From Ramlibacter aurantiacus (GTDB taxonomy: Bacteria; Pseudomonadota; Gammaproteobacteria; Burkholderiales; Burkholderiaceae_C), in assembly GCF_016722895.1 (NCBI RefSeq), contig NZ_JAEQNA010000014.1, forward strand, positions 1-64,000: a DNA stretch of 64,000 nt, written 5' to 3'. The notes beneath the pieces were generated by a model. It was not told where the DNA came from. It did no database searches and saw nothing but the letters and a program-made list of their open reading frames with translations. Below are positions 35,391-44,900 of this stretch, one piece after another; position 1 is the first letter of the stretch, and the number at the start of each line of letters is the position of its first letter. The position numbers and the translations under genes are program-made.

Positions 35391-36151
35391 TGCGGCGCCG
35401 CGCCTGGCTGGGATGGGTTCTTCCGGTGGCCCTGCTGGCCGTTTGGGAGTTGATGTGGCATGTGCCTGGTTATCGTTTCGAGACGGTTTCCCGGCCGGTC
35501 GAGGTGGTGAAGGCGCTGGCGGTGGGCTTGGCCGATGGCAGCCTGTGGCTGGCGACACGCGAGACTTTCGAGGCCGCGCTGGCAGGTTTCTCGATTGCTG
35601 CGATCGCCGGCATTGGCATCGGCATCGCCCTGGGACTCATGCCGCGGCTGGAGCGGGTGATGGCGCCGTCGATCGATGCCATGCGTCCCGTGCCATCGGT
35701 CGCACTGATCCCGCTGGCCCTGATGTTGTTCGGCTTCGGCGTCTGGATGGAAGCCGCGGTGATCGCGTTCGCCTGCTTTTGGCCGATCCTGCTGGTCACC
35801 ATCGCCGCGGTGCGCGGCATCGAACCGCGCTTGCTCGAAGTGGCGCGGGTGCTGCGGATGTCGGTGGTCCGGCGCACCGTGCGCATCGTGTTGCCGGCCG
35901 CGCTGGCCCGGATCGCGGTGGGTCTGCGGCTCGCGCTGGCCATTGCGCTCGTGGTCGCCGTGACGGTGGAGATCGTGCTCAATCCGCGGGGATTGGGTCA
36001 CGCCATGATGTCGTCGCAGCAGGCACTGCGTTTCGATCAGATGTACGCACAGCTGGTGTGGATCGGCTTGATGGGGTGGGCCGTGGGTGCGGTGGCGCAA
36101 CGCGTCCTGCGCTGGCCCGGGGTGAGCGAGTCGGCCGGAGGAGCACGATGA
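35390..36151 (+). CDS. ABC transporter permease (SsuC/TauC family), first of two
   Basis: The 253-residue product is an inner-membrane permease with about six helices. It carries the EAA-like loop EVARVLRMSVVRRTVRIVLP (about 160-179), the ATPase-coupling helix. The typical MRPVPSVALIPLALMLFGFG segment is at about 97-116. It shares one base with the ATPase stop and its own stop overlaps the next ATG by 4 nt. It probably forms a heterodimer with the second permease. Confidence 0.94.
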   Translation: MRRRAWLGWVLPVALLAVWELMWHVPGYRFETVSRPVEVVKALAVGLADGSLWLATRETFEAALAGFSIAAIAGIGIGIALGLMPRLERVMAPSIDAMRPVPSVALIPLALMLFGFGVWMEAAVIAFACFWPILLVTIAAVRGIEPRLLEVARVLRMSVVRRTVRIVLPAALARIAVGLRLALAIALVVAVTVEIVLNPRGLGHAMMSSQQALRFDQMYAQLVWIGLMGWAVGAVAQRVLRWPGVSESAGGAR

Positions 36152-36918
36152 TGAAGAAGAGCCACGCCTGGATCGAGCGCGCGGCGGCACTCGGCTTCGC
36201 GGCCAGCGTGCTGCTGCTCTGGCAACTGCTCGCGGCGACCGAATTCATCTCGCCCTTGTTTTTTCCCTCCCCGGGGCGAACCTTGTCGGAGCTGTGGGCG
36301 CAGGCGTCGGACGGACGCCTCTGGGCTCCGCTGCTCGCCTCCACGCAGCGCATGGTGCTGGGCTGGCTCGTGGCCTCGCTGCTGGGCGTGGTGGCAGGCG
36401 CGCTGATCGCGAGCTCGCGGACTGTTCACCAGCTGTTCAACCCTTTGCTGGAGTTCCTGCGGCCGCTGCCGGCGGCGGCGGTCATTCCGGTCGCCATCCT
36501 GGCGTTTGGACTGTCGGACCGCATGTCCACGGCAGTCATCGCATTCGGCTCGATTTGGCCCGTCCTGCTGGCGAGCGTGCATGGCTTCAGCGCCGTCGAC
36601 GAGCGCCTGCACGAGGTCAGCCGTGCGCTGCGGATGCCCATGGTGGCCCGCTTCTGGAAAGTAGCGCTGCCCAGCGCCCTACCGGACATCCTGGCTGGCG
36701 CGCGGGTCGGCCTTGCGGTGGCGCTGATCCTGGCCGTGGTGACCGAGATGCAGGCCTCGTTGCCCGGCATCGGGCAGAACCTCCTGATGGCCCAGCGCGC
36801 GTTCCGCACGCCCGAGCTGTACGCGGGCGTCGTCGTCCTGGGGCTGCTCGGCTTCGTCGCTTCGGCGCTGCTCACCGGCATCGAACGGCGCATGCTGCGC
36901 TGGCGCGAGCGGCCCTGA
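36148..36918 (+). CDS. ABC transporter permease (SsuC/TauC family), second of two
   Basis: The 256-residue product is a second permease with the coupling loop EVSRALRMPMVARFWKVALP and LRPLPAAAVIPVAILAFGLS. Overlap with the first permease (ATGATG context at 36148) supports co-translation. Two distinct permeases with a single ATPase is the less common layout in this family, where homodimeric permeases prevail. A short stem (GGGCG 36920-36924, CGCCC 36933-36937) follows the stop without a T-run. Confidence 0.94.
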   Translation: MMKKSHAWIERAAALGFAASVLLLWQLLAATEFISPLFFPSPGRTLSELWAQASDGRLWAPLLASTQRMVLGWLVASLLGVVAGALIASSRTVHQLFNPLLEFLRPLPAAAVIPVAILAFGLSDRMSTAVIAFGSIWPVLLASVHGFSAVDERLHEVSRALRMPMVARFWKVALPSALPDILAGARVGLAVALILAVVTEMQASLPGIGQNLLMAQRAFRTPELYAGVVVLGLLGFVASALLTGIERRMLRWRERP

Positions 36919-36990
36919 TGGGCGTGCGGGAGCGCCCGGAGGGCTGTGGCACAGTCCGGCGCCTGTGCGCCCGAGTGGCGTGTGCTCCCC

Positions 36991-38724
36991 ATGACCCCCC
37001 ACGCCGTCATCGACTTCTCCGCCGGCGACCTGGACCCCATCCAGGTCGCCTTCGCCACGCCCGAGATCGAACTCGCCGCCTGGCTCCCGTCCGAGGTGCA
37101 CGCCGTCCTGCAATCGGTGGACGACTGGGCGCGGCGCGGCTACTGGTGCGTGGGCTACCTGCGCCACGAGGCCGCCACCGCCTTCGAGCCGCGTGCCGCG
37201 GTGCACGCCGCCGACGGACCGCTCGCCTGGTTCTCGGTGCACCGCGAGCCGGTGGCTTTTCCGGCCACCGACCTGGAGGCGGCTGAAGCGTTGAAGTGGA
37301 AGCCCATGCTGGACCGCGCCGGTTTCGATGCCGGTATTGAGCGCATCCACCAGGCCATCGCCGATGGCGAGGTCTACCAGGTCAACTACACCGCCGCCTG
37401 GGACGCGGCATTCGCGGGTGACCCGTTCGCGCTGTTTTGCGCATTGCGGCGCGCGCAGCCAAGAGCCAATGCGGCCTTCCTGTCGAACGCCCACGAGCAG
37501 GTGCTGAGCGTCTCGCCGGAGCTGTTCTTCGACTGGCACGGCGAGGTGCTGCGCTGCGCGCCCATGAAGGGCACGACCGCGCGCGGCGACTCGCCGGAGA
37601 GCGACCGCGCGCAGGCCGAGGCCCTGCGCGCGAGTGCCAAGGAGCGGGCCGAGAACGTGATGATCGTGGACCTGATCCGCAACGACCTCTCGCGGTTGGC
37701 CGAACCCGGCTCGGTCCAGGTGCCGCGACTGTTCCATTGCGAAGGCTGGCCCACGGTGTGGCAGATGACCTCGCAGGTGCAGGCGCGAACCCGGCCCGGC
37801 ACGCGCCTGGCCGATGTCTTCGGCGCGCTCTTTCCCTGCGGCTCGGTGACTGGGGCGCCCAAGCTGCGGGCGATGCACTGGATCCGCGAACTCGAACCCC
37901 AGCCGCGCGGCGTGTACTGCGGTGCGGTGGGCGTGGTGCGCCCCGGGGGCGATGCGCGGTTCAATGTGCCGATCCGCACGGTGGTCGTGCGCGAGGGGCG
38001 CGCGCGCTGCGGCATCGGCAGCGGCATCACCTGGGACGCCGAGGCGGATGCCGAGTGGCGCGAGTGGTCGCAGAAGGCCGCGTTCCTGGAGCAGGCCGCG
38101 CAGCCGTTTCAGTTGCTGCAGACGCTGCGCCACGACAGCGGCCAGTGGCATGGCCTGGCCTTGCACCTCGACCGCCTGGCCGCCGCGGCCGAACACTTCG
38201 GCTTCCTCTTCGACCGTGCGGGCGTGCAGGCCCGGTTGGCCGCCGCCCTGCGCGGACGGGCCGGCGAGGGCCGCAGCCGGGTGCGGGTCATGGTCGATCC
38301 CGCGGGCCGCGCGCAGGTGGACGTGTCGCCGCCGCCGGCCACGCCCGAGGGCACGTTGCGGGTGCGGCTGGCCTCGCGGCCGATCGATGCGCCCATGGCC
38401 TTCCTGCGCCACAAGACCACGCGCCGCGCGCACTACGAGGCATTCGACGCGGATGCGGATGGCTGCTTCGACGCGCTGCTGTGGAACGCGGCCGGCGAGG
38501 TGACCGAGTTCACCCGCGGCAACGTCGTCGTGGAGTTCGACGACGGCCGCATCGTGACGCCGCCCCTGTCGTGTGGACTGCTCGACGGCGTCGGCCGCGC
38601 CATGGAGCTGGCCGCCGGCGGCGTGCAGGAGGCCGTGGTGCGGGTCGGTGACCTCGCCCGCGCGCGGCGCATCTGGTTCGTCAATGCCCTGCGCGGGCGC
38701 CTGCCGGTGCGGCTGGAGCGGTAG
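36991..38724 (+). CDS. pabB: Aminodeoxychorismate synthase I / aminodeoxychorismate lyase fusion (PabB-PabC)
   Basis: The 577-residue product makes 4-aminobenzoate for folate. Residues about 1-355 are the chorismate-utilising PabB domain; Lys193 in APMKGTTARG is the PabB-specific nucleophile (TrpE has PIAGT), and DLIRNDLSRLAEPGSVQV and GSVTGAPKLRAM complete the site. Residues about 375-577 are a class IV PLP domain (PabC-like) with TEFTRGNVVVEF and LLDGVGR. The PLP lysine is likely Lys in FLRHKTTRRAHYE. Such fusions are common in Burkholderiales. The ATG at 36991 lacks a clear ribosome site; a GTG at 36946 is the alternative. Confidence 0.93.
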   Translation: MTPHAVIDFSAGDLDPIQVAFATPEIELAAWLPSEVHAVLQSVDDWARRGYWCVGYLRHEAATAFEPRAAVHAADGPLAWFSVHREPVAFPATDLEAAEALKWKPMLDRAGFDAGIERIHQAIADGEVYQVNYTAAWDAAFAGDPFALFCALRRAQPRANAAFLSNAHEQVLSVSPELFFDWHGEVLRCAPMKGTTARGDSPESDRAQAEALRASAKERAENVMIVDLIRNDLSRLAEPGSVQVPRLFHCEGWPTVWQMTSQVQARTRPGTRLADVFGALFPCGSVTGAPKLRAMHWIRELEPQPRGVYCGAVGVVRPGGDARFNVPIRTVVVREGRARCGIGSGITWDAEADAEWREWSQKAAFLEQAAQPFQLLQTLRHDSGQWHGLALHLDRLAAAAEHFGFLFDRAGVQARLAAALRGRAGEGRSRVRVMVDPAGRAQVDVSPPPATPEGTLRVRLASRPIDAPMAFLRHKTTRRAHYEAFDADADGCFDALLWNAAGEVTEFTRGNVVVEFDDGRIVTPPLSCGLLDGVGRAMELAAGGVQEAVVRVGDLARARRIWFVNALRGRLPVRLER

Positions 38725-38733
38725 GCCCGCCCG

Positions 38734-39552
38734 TCATGCGTGCGTGGCGGCCTCGACCTGCAGCGGCAGGCTCTGGCCGAACACGTACGACTCCATGGCC
38801 AGCACGCCGTGGCGGATGCCGCCGTCGAGCACGGTCGTCGGTGTGCTCGCGCAGGCGGCGCCGGCCGCCACCAGCAGCGGCAGGAAGTGCTCGCTGGTCG
38901 GATGCGCGCGCGAGGCGTGCGGGGCCTGCTCCAGCGCCCGTGCGAGCCGGCCGGTGTCGCCTTGCACGACCGCCTCGCGGATCCACTCGGTGAACTCGCG
39001 GGCGTAGCTCGCCTCGGCGGCGTCGCCCCCCATCCGGAACTCGTGGAGGTTGTGCGTGAGGCTGCCGGAGCCGACGATCAGCACGCCTTCATGCGCCAGC
39101 GGCGCCAGGGCGCGCCCGAGGGCGAGGGCCTTGGCCGCGTCGGTATCGACGGGCAGTGAGACCTGCACCACCGGCACGTCGGCCTCGGGGACCATGTGCA
39201 GCAGCGGCACCCAGGCGCCGTGGTCCAGGCCGCGGCCGGTGTCCAGCGACGCCTGGATGCCCTGCGCTGCCAGCGCCTGCTGCGCCCGCGCCGCCAGTCC
39301 GGGTGAGCCGGGCGCCGGGTACCGGATGGCATAGAGCGCGCGCGGAAAGCCGCCGAAGTCGTGCACCGTCCCGGGCTGCTCCGTGGCCGTGATCTCCACG
39401 CCCCGCGTCATCCAGTGGGGCGAGACGACCAGGATGGCGCGGGGCTTGCCCAGCGCCCGCCCCAGGGCGCGCAGTTGCGCACCCGCCAGGCCGGGCTCGA
39501 TGGCAAACGTGGGGGCGCCGTGCGAGACGAAGACGGTGGGAAGCGCGGTCAT
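38734..39552 (-). CDS. Extradiol dioxygenase family protein (class III, YgiD/DODA-like)
   Basis: The 272-residue product belongs to the LigB-like class III extradiol dioxygenases (DOPA 4,5-dioxygenase/YgiD group). Metal-site histidines are visible in VFVSHGAPTF (His11), VVSPHWMTRG and SGSLTHNLHEF; HGAWVPLLHM is a family motif. YgiD of E. coli is Zn-dependent and of uncertain physiological substrate. It follows a doxX gene in a two-gene leftward unit under a divergent LysR. Both are often found together in Proteobacteria. Confidence 0.88.
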   Translation of the reverse strand: MTALPTVFVSHGAPTFAIEPGLAGAQLRALGRALGKPRAILVVSPHWMTRGVEITATEQPGTVHDFGGFPRALYAIRYPAPGSPGLAARAQQALAAQGIQASLDTGRGLDHGAWVPLLHMVPEADVPVVQVSLPVDTDAAKALALGRALAPLAHEGVLIVGSGSLTHNLHEFRMGGDAAEASYAREFTEWIREAVVQGDTGRLARALEQAPHASRAHPTSEHFLPLLVAAGAACASTPTTVLDGGIRHGVLAMESYVFGQSLPLQVEAATHA

Positions 39553-39575
39553 GCGGTTGTCCTGGGGGTGTGGGC

Positions 39576-40025
39576 TCAGTCCTGCGCGCGGCTGAGGGCG
39601 CGGTCCACCGAAGCGCGACCCGCGCCCGAAAAGAGCAGGGCGACCGTGACCGCGAGCAGGGCCAGCGCGAATTCATAGCCGTTGTTGGCGACGAACAGGC
39701 CCTTGTCGATGTGGGTGCTGAAGATCGCGACCACCATGGCGAAAGCCAGCGCGGCGGACGCCGGGCGCACCAGCAGGCCGGCGATGAGCGCCAGTCCGCC
39801 GAAGAACTCGGCAGCACCGGCCAGCAGCGCCATGAGGTAGCCGGGCGACAGGCCGATGGAGTCCATCCACTGGCCGGTGCCTTCCAGGCCATAGCCGCCG
39901 AACCAGCCGAAGAGCTTTTGCGCGCCGTGGGCCGCGAAGATGATGCCCACGGGCAGGCGCAGGGCGAGGGCGCCCCAACCGGCGTCGGTGGCGAGAAGTC
40001 GTCGGGTGAAGGTGGCGTGGCTCAC
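39576..40025 (-). CDS. DoxX family membrane protein
   Basis: The 149-residue product is a four-helix DoxX/DoxD-type inner-membrane protein. Motifs include LRLPVGIIFAAHGAQKLFGW (about 22-41) and LAGAAEFFGGLALIAGLLVR. DoxX proteins are linked to redox homeostasis but their reaction is not settled. The start is GTG at 40025 with GAAAGGACC upstream. It is the first gene of the leftward unit with the dioxygenase and is divergent from a LysR gene. Confidence 0.9.
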   Translation of the reverse strand: MSHATFTRRLLATDAGWGALALRLPVGIIFAAHGAQKLFGWFGGYGLEGTGQWMDSIGLSPGYLMALLAGAAEFFGGLALIAGLLVRPASAALAFAMVVAIFSTHIDKGLFVANNGYEFALALLAVTVALLFSGAGRASVDRALSRAQD

Positions 40026-40168
40026 AAGTGGTCCTTTCGATCGTGAAGTCGCGGGTCGGTCGTGGCACCCCGGCTGGGGCGCACGGCCAGCACGGAACCC
40101 AGTCTATTGGCGCTGGGAAATTGGATAAACCGCTTGAATCGAGATGGTTCGTTCACCAAAATGAGCCA

Positions 40169-41140
40169 ATGGACAAGTACCAGGAGATGCGGGCCTTCGC
40201 GGCGGTGGTCGATGCCGGCAGCTTCGTGGCCGCGGCCGACGCGGTCGGCATGTCCAAGGCGGCGGTTTCGCGCCACGTGTCCGAGCTGGAGCAGCGCCTG
40301 GGGTCCAGGCTGCTGCATCGCACCACCCGCAAGCTGTCGCTCACGGCCGAAGGCGAGGTGTTCCTGGCCCGGTGCCGCGACATCCTGGCCAGCATCGACG
40401 AGTCGGAGGCCGAGATCTCCACCCGCAGCCACACCGCCAGCGGCCTGCTCAAGGTGAGCGTGCCGGTGAGCTTCGGCATCCAGCACCTGGCGCCGCTGTG
40501 GAGCGAGTTCATGCAGGCCCATCCCCGGGTGTCGCTCGACGTGCAGCTGGCCGACCGCATCATGGACCTGGTCGACGAAGGATTCGATCTGGCCGTGCGC
40601 ATCGCCCGGCTGCCCGATTCCTCGCTGGTCTCGCGCCAGCTCGCGTCGACCCGGCTGGTGCTGTGCGCGTCGCCGCGGTACCTGCGCGCGCGGGGCACCC
40701 CTGGGCACCCGAGCGAGCTGGCCGACCACGACGTGATCGGCTACAGCCTGTTCGCCATGGGTGACCAGTGGCAATTCAGCGGACCCGGGGGGCCCGTCAC
40801 GATCAAGGTCCGGCCGCGCCTGTGGTCCAACAACGGCGATACCTGCGTGGCCGCCTGCGTGCGGGGCGCCGGCATCCAGCTGCAGCCCACCTTCCTGGTG
40901 GCGCCCGCGCTGGCATCCGGGCAGCTGGTGGAGGTGCTGCCGTCCTACCGGCCGATGGAGCTGGGCATCTACGCGGTCTACCCGACGCGCAAGTTCGTGA
41001 TGCCCAAGGTGCGGGCCCTGGTGGAGTTCCTCTCGGTGAAACTGGCCCAGGCGGACTGGGCGAGCGGAAGCACGCAGAATGAATCCGCGCCGCGACGGCG
41101 CTCCCTGCGCACACCCACCCACCACAAGGAGCTCCCATGA
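40169..41140 (+). CDS. LysR-family regulator
   Basis: The 323-residue product has the LysR winged helix (MRAFAAVVDAGSFVAAADAV then MSKAAVSRHVSELEQRLG) and an effector domain of the CrgA/DhcR-like branch (DLVDEGFDLAVRIARLPDSS). I chose the ATG at 40169 because MDKYQEMRAF is the standard N-terminus; upstream codons run through the divergent promoter. The C-terminal 25 residues (Arg/Thr/Ser-rich) extend beyond the fold. It overlaps the downstream doxX by 4 nt and likely controls both that gene and the divergent doxX-dioxygenase unit. Confidence 0.92.
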   Translation: MDKYQEMRAFAAVVDAGSFVAAADAVGMSKAAVSRHVSELEQRLGSRLLHRTTRKLSLTAEGEVFLARCRDILASIDESEAEISTRSHTASGLLKVSVPVSFGIQHLAPLWSEFMQAHPRVSLDVQLADRIMDLVDEGFDLAVRIARLPDSSLVSRQLASTRLVLCASPRYLRARGTPGHPSELADHDVIGYSLFAMGDQWQFSGPGGPVTIKVRPRLWSNNGDTCVAACVRGAGIQLQPTFLVAPALASGQLVEVLPSYRPMELGIYAVYPTRKFVMPKVRALVEFLSVKLAQADWASGSTQNESAPRRRSLRTPTHHKELP

Positions 41141-41562
41141 CCCTGATCGACCGACCGAATGCCGCCCACGACGCGCTGGCCCTGGTAGGGCGGCTGTTGA
41201 TCGCCTGGATGTTCATCCCGGCCGGCTGGGCCAAGATCGGCGGCTTCGCCGGCAGCGTCGCCTACGCCACTTCAGCGGGGCTGCCCCTGCCGCAGGTCGG
41301 GGTGGCCGTGGGGCTGGTGGTCGAACTGGTGGGCGGGCTGATGCTGCTGGTCGGTTTCAAGACGCGCTGGGCCGCGCTGGCGCTGGCGCTCTTCACCCTC
41401 GTGGCCAGTTTCTTCTTCCACGCCTACTGGGCCATGCCCGAGGCGCAGCAGATGATGCAGAAGTTGATGTTCGACAAGAACATGGCCATCGTCGGCGGCC
41501 TGCTGGCCTTCGTGGCCTTCGGGCCCGGGCGCTGGAGCATGGACGGGCGCCGCGGGGCCTGA
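41137..41562 (+). CDS. DoxX family membrane protein, second copy
   Basis: The 141-residue product is another DoxX-type four-helix protein: LVGRLLIAWMFIPAGWAKIG (about 16-35), VVELVGGLMLLVGFKTRWAA and FFFHAYWAMPEAQQMMQKLM. It differs enough from the copy at 39.6-40.0 kb that it is a separate subfamily rather than a recent duplicate. It overlaps the LysR gene by 4 nt, so the regulator and this protein are co-translated. Confidence 0.9.
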   Translation: MTLIDRPNAAHDALALVGRLLIAWMFIPAGWAKIGGFAGSVAYATSAGLPLPQVGVAVGLVVELVGGLMLLVGFKTRWAALALALFTLVASFFFHAYWAMPEAQQMMQKLMFDKNMAIVGGLLAFVAFGPGRWSMDGRRGA

Positions 41563-41578
41563 AGCCCCGCATCCGGCC

Positions 41579-41854
41579 CTAGACCGCCCGCTTGGGCAGC
41601 GTGTCCCGGTTGCCCCAGTCGTCCGCGTAGGGCATCACCCGCCGCAGCTGCCGGGGCACCTGCGTGCCCGAGGCGGCACGCGCCACCAGCACGCCGCCCG
41701 CGATGCCGGCCAGGAGGCGCACCACGACGGAGGGGTGCTTGCGCGTGGCCAGCCACAGGCCGAGGCCGGTGGCCAGGGTGACCCAATGCTCGGCGGGCAG
41801 GTTGTCGCGACTCTCGTCGAAACGCTTGAGGCGGGCGATCGGTTGCCAGGTCAT
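41579..41854 (-). CDS. Small hypothetical membrane-associated protein
   Basis: I do not recognise the family. The 91-residue product has one or two short hydrophobic segments (HWVTLATGLGLWLATR about 23-38 and VVVRLLAGIAGGVLVARAA about 43-61) and a charged C-terminus (VMPYADDWGNRD). AAGGAG lies 6-11 nt before the ATG at 41854, which supports it as a real gene. It is convergent with the DoxX gene and is followed by the long histidine kinase gene's upstream-facing end, with no obvious partner. Confidence 0.6.
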   Translation of the reverse strand: MTWQPIARLKRFDESRDNLPAEHWVTLATGLGLWLATRKHPSVVVRLLAGIAGGVLVARAASGTQVPRQLRRVMPYADDWGNRDTLPKRAV

Positions 41855-41938
41855 GCGGTGCTCCTTGGGGGTTCACGCGCATTCTTGACCGCTGCGTCCC
41901 GGGCCGGGCCCCACATGAACAAATTGCAAGCGGCAGGC

Positions 41939-44900
41939 TCAGCCGGGGGTGTCGCCGCCCAGGGGCACGCCTACCCGCGACAGCAGCTCGACCACGGCCT
42001 GCACGTCCACCGGCTTGGTCAGGTGGGCATCGAAGCCGGCTTCCGTGGTCAGGGCGCGGTCGGCCGGCTGGCCCCAGCCGGTGACCGCCACCAGCAGCAC
42101 GTCGGACCCGCCGGGCCGCTGGCGCAGGGCCCGCGCCACGGCATGCCCGCTCATGCCCGGCATGCCGATGTCCAGCAGCACCGCGTGCGGTCGCAGCCGG
42201 TCGAAGGCGTCCAGCCCGGCCGGCCCGTCGTAGGCCACGGCGGTGATGTAGCCGCAAGCCGAGAGCACCAGCGAAAGGGTGTCGGCCGCATCGGTGTTGT
42301 CGTCCACGATGAGGACGTGTCGCGCGGCGGCCGCGCGGGTCGGCTGCCGGGGCGACGCCACCGGCGCGGGGGCGTCGCCCGTCGCGGCGGCGGGTAGCCG
42401 CACGGTGAAGGAGGCGCCGCGGTCCAGGCCCGGGCTCTCGGCGCTCACGCTGCCGCCTTGCAACTGCACCAGCTCGCGCACCAGGGCCAGGCCGATGCCC
42501 AGCCCGCCCTGCGAGCGCCCGATGGTGCGGTCCACCTGCGTGAAGAGATCGAAGATGCGGTCGAGCATGTCGTGGGGAATGCCCACGCCGGTGTCCGCCA
42601 CCGCGAGGGCGACCTCGCCCCGTTCCCGCCACGCCCGCACCTCGATGCGCCCGCCTTCGGGCGTGTACTTCACCGCGTTGTTCAGCAGGTTGTCCACCAC
42701 CTGCTTGATGCGCGCCGGGTCGGCCTGCACCGGCAGGGGATCGGCAGCCAGGTCCAGCCGCAGCTGCAGCCGCTGGCGCGCGATGGCGCCGGCCATCGCT
42801 TCCACACTGGCGCTGACGACTGTTCGCAGGTCCAGCCGCTCGGGCCGCAACTCGACCTTGCCGCGGGTGATGCGCGAGACCTCCAGCAGGTCGTCCACCA
42901 GCCGGATCAGGTGCTCCACCTGGCGGTGCGAAATGTCCAGCATGCGCTGGCGCAGGGCATCGCCGCTGCCGGGCATGCGCAGGATGGTGAGCGCGTTGGC
43001 GATCGGCGCCAGTGGGTTGCGCAACTCGTGGGCCAGGGTGGCCAGGAAGGCATCCTTGGCGGCATCGGCGGCGCGCAGGGCGCGCACGAGCTCGGCGTTC
43101 TCCACGGCGACGGCGGCGCGGCCGGCCAGGTCGACCATGTTGGCGAGGTCGCGCTCGTTGAACACCCGGCTCGAGTGGGAGGTGACCAGCGTGATGACGC
43201 CGAGCACCCGCCCGCGTGAAAGGATGGGCACGCCGATGTACGAGTGCAGCCCCAGCGCCAGGATGCCTTCGAGGTACTCGGGCTCGCTGATGCCTTCGCG
43301 CAGCATCTGTTCGGTGATGACCGGCACCATTTCCGGCTGGCCCGAGTGGATGACACGCCAGGGGCCGGTGCCGGCTTCGCGGTCGGGCGGGAATCGCTCG
43401 TGCAGCCGCTGCGCCAGCTCGACCTTCGCCGGGTCGACGTGTGCCACCGCCAGCCGCTCCAGCCGCTGGCCTTGCGGATCGAGCATGTCGATGGCGCACC
43501 AGTCGGCGAAGTGCGGCACCGCCAGGGCGGCAATACGCGCCAGCGTCTGCCGATGGTCGGTGACCGCGGCGAGCTCGGCGCTGGCGGTGGCCATGAAGCG
43601 CAGTTCCGCTTCGTTGAGCTTGCGATCGTCGATGTTGCGGCACACGCCCATCATCACGCGGTGGTGCGAAGGCCCCGAAAGGCGCGTGCTGCCGCTGCCT
43701 TCCAGCCAGTGCACCGAACCGTCGGGCCAGGACACGCGGTACTCCAGGGTGTGCTCGCCCAGCCGCTCCAGGGTCTGTTCGATGAACTGGCGCACGCGCC
43801 CGCGGTCCGCTTCGAAGATGAGGTCGAGGTAGCTTGGCGGCGGATCGGTGGCGGACAGGCCATGCAGCGCGAACATCTCGGGGGACCACCAGGCTTCGCC
43901 GGTGCTGAAGTTGCGCTGCCAGGTGGCCATGCCGCCGGCCTGCAGGGCCAGCCGCAGCCGTTCATCGCTGGCCTGCAGGCGTTGCTCGGCCAGCCGTCGG
44001 TCGTGGATGTCGACCGAGCAGCCGAACCACTTGACCTGGCCGTCCGAGGCGGGGTCGGGGAAGGGCTCGGCGCGCACCAGGAACCACCGGAACTCACCGT
44101 CGGCGCGGCGGATGCGGTGCTCCACCGAGAAGGTGCCGCCGGTGCGGCGGGCCTCGTCGAAGCGGGCCATGGTGATCGCCGCGTCTTCGGGGTGGACGAA
44201 GTTGTCGGTCACCTGCACGGCGGTGCCGGACCAGCGGGGCTGTCCCGTGTAGGCGGCCCATTGCCGGTTGAAGAACTCGACGCGGCCCTGCGCATCGGTG
44301 ATCCAGATGATCTGGGGCACGGCGTCGGCCAGGGTGCGAAAGCGCTCTTCGTTGCGGCGCAAGCCTTCGGTGGCCGTGATGCGCTCGGTGACGTCGACGC
44401 CCTGGGCCAGGATGCCGGTCACGCGCCCGTGCCGGTCGCGCAGCGGCTGGAAGATGAAGTCGAGGTAGCGCGGGTCCAGCCCGCCATGCGGGTTGCGCAG
44501 CAGCGCCAGCACCCCTTGGCCGCGATGCGATTGGCCGCCGACGTAGACCTGGTCGAGCAGCTCGAAGTAGCCCTGGCCTTCCAGCTCGGGCAGGGCCTCG
44601 CGGGCCGGCAGCTCCAGCAACGGGCGGTTGCCGCACAGGCGCCGCACGGCCCGGTTGGCGAGTTCGACCCGGTGCTCGCTGCCGCGCAGCACCAGCACGA
44701 AGCTCGGCGCCTGGTCGAACAACTCGCGGAACTCCGCGCGTTCGTGCTCGATGCGCCGCGAGCCCAGCACCGCGTCGGTGGTTTCCGTGATCGCGCAGTA
44801 GATGCCGGCCACTTCGCCCGCGCGGCGGATGGGGGCGTAGCTGAAGGTGAAGAACGCCTGCGCCGGCGCATCGCCGCGTCGCACCGTGACCTCCAGGTCG

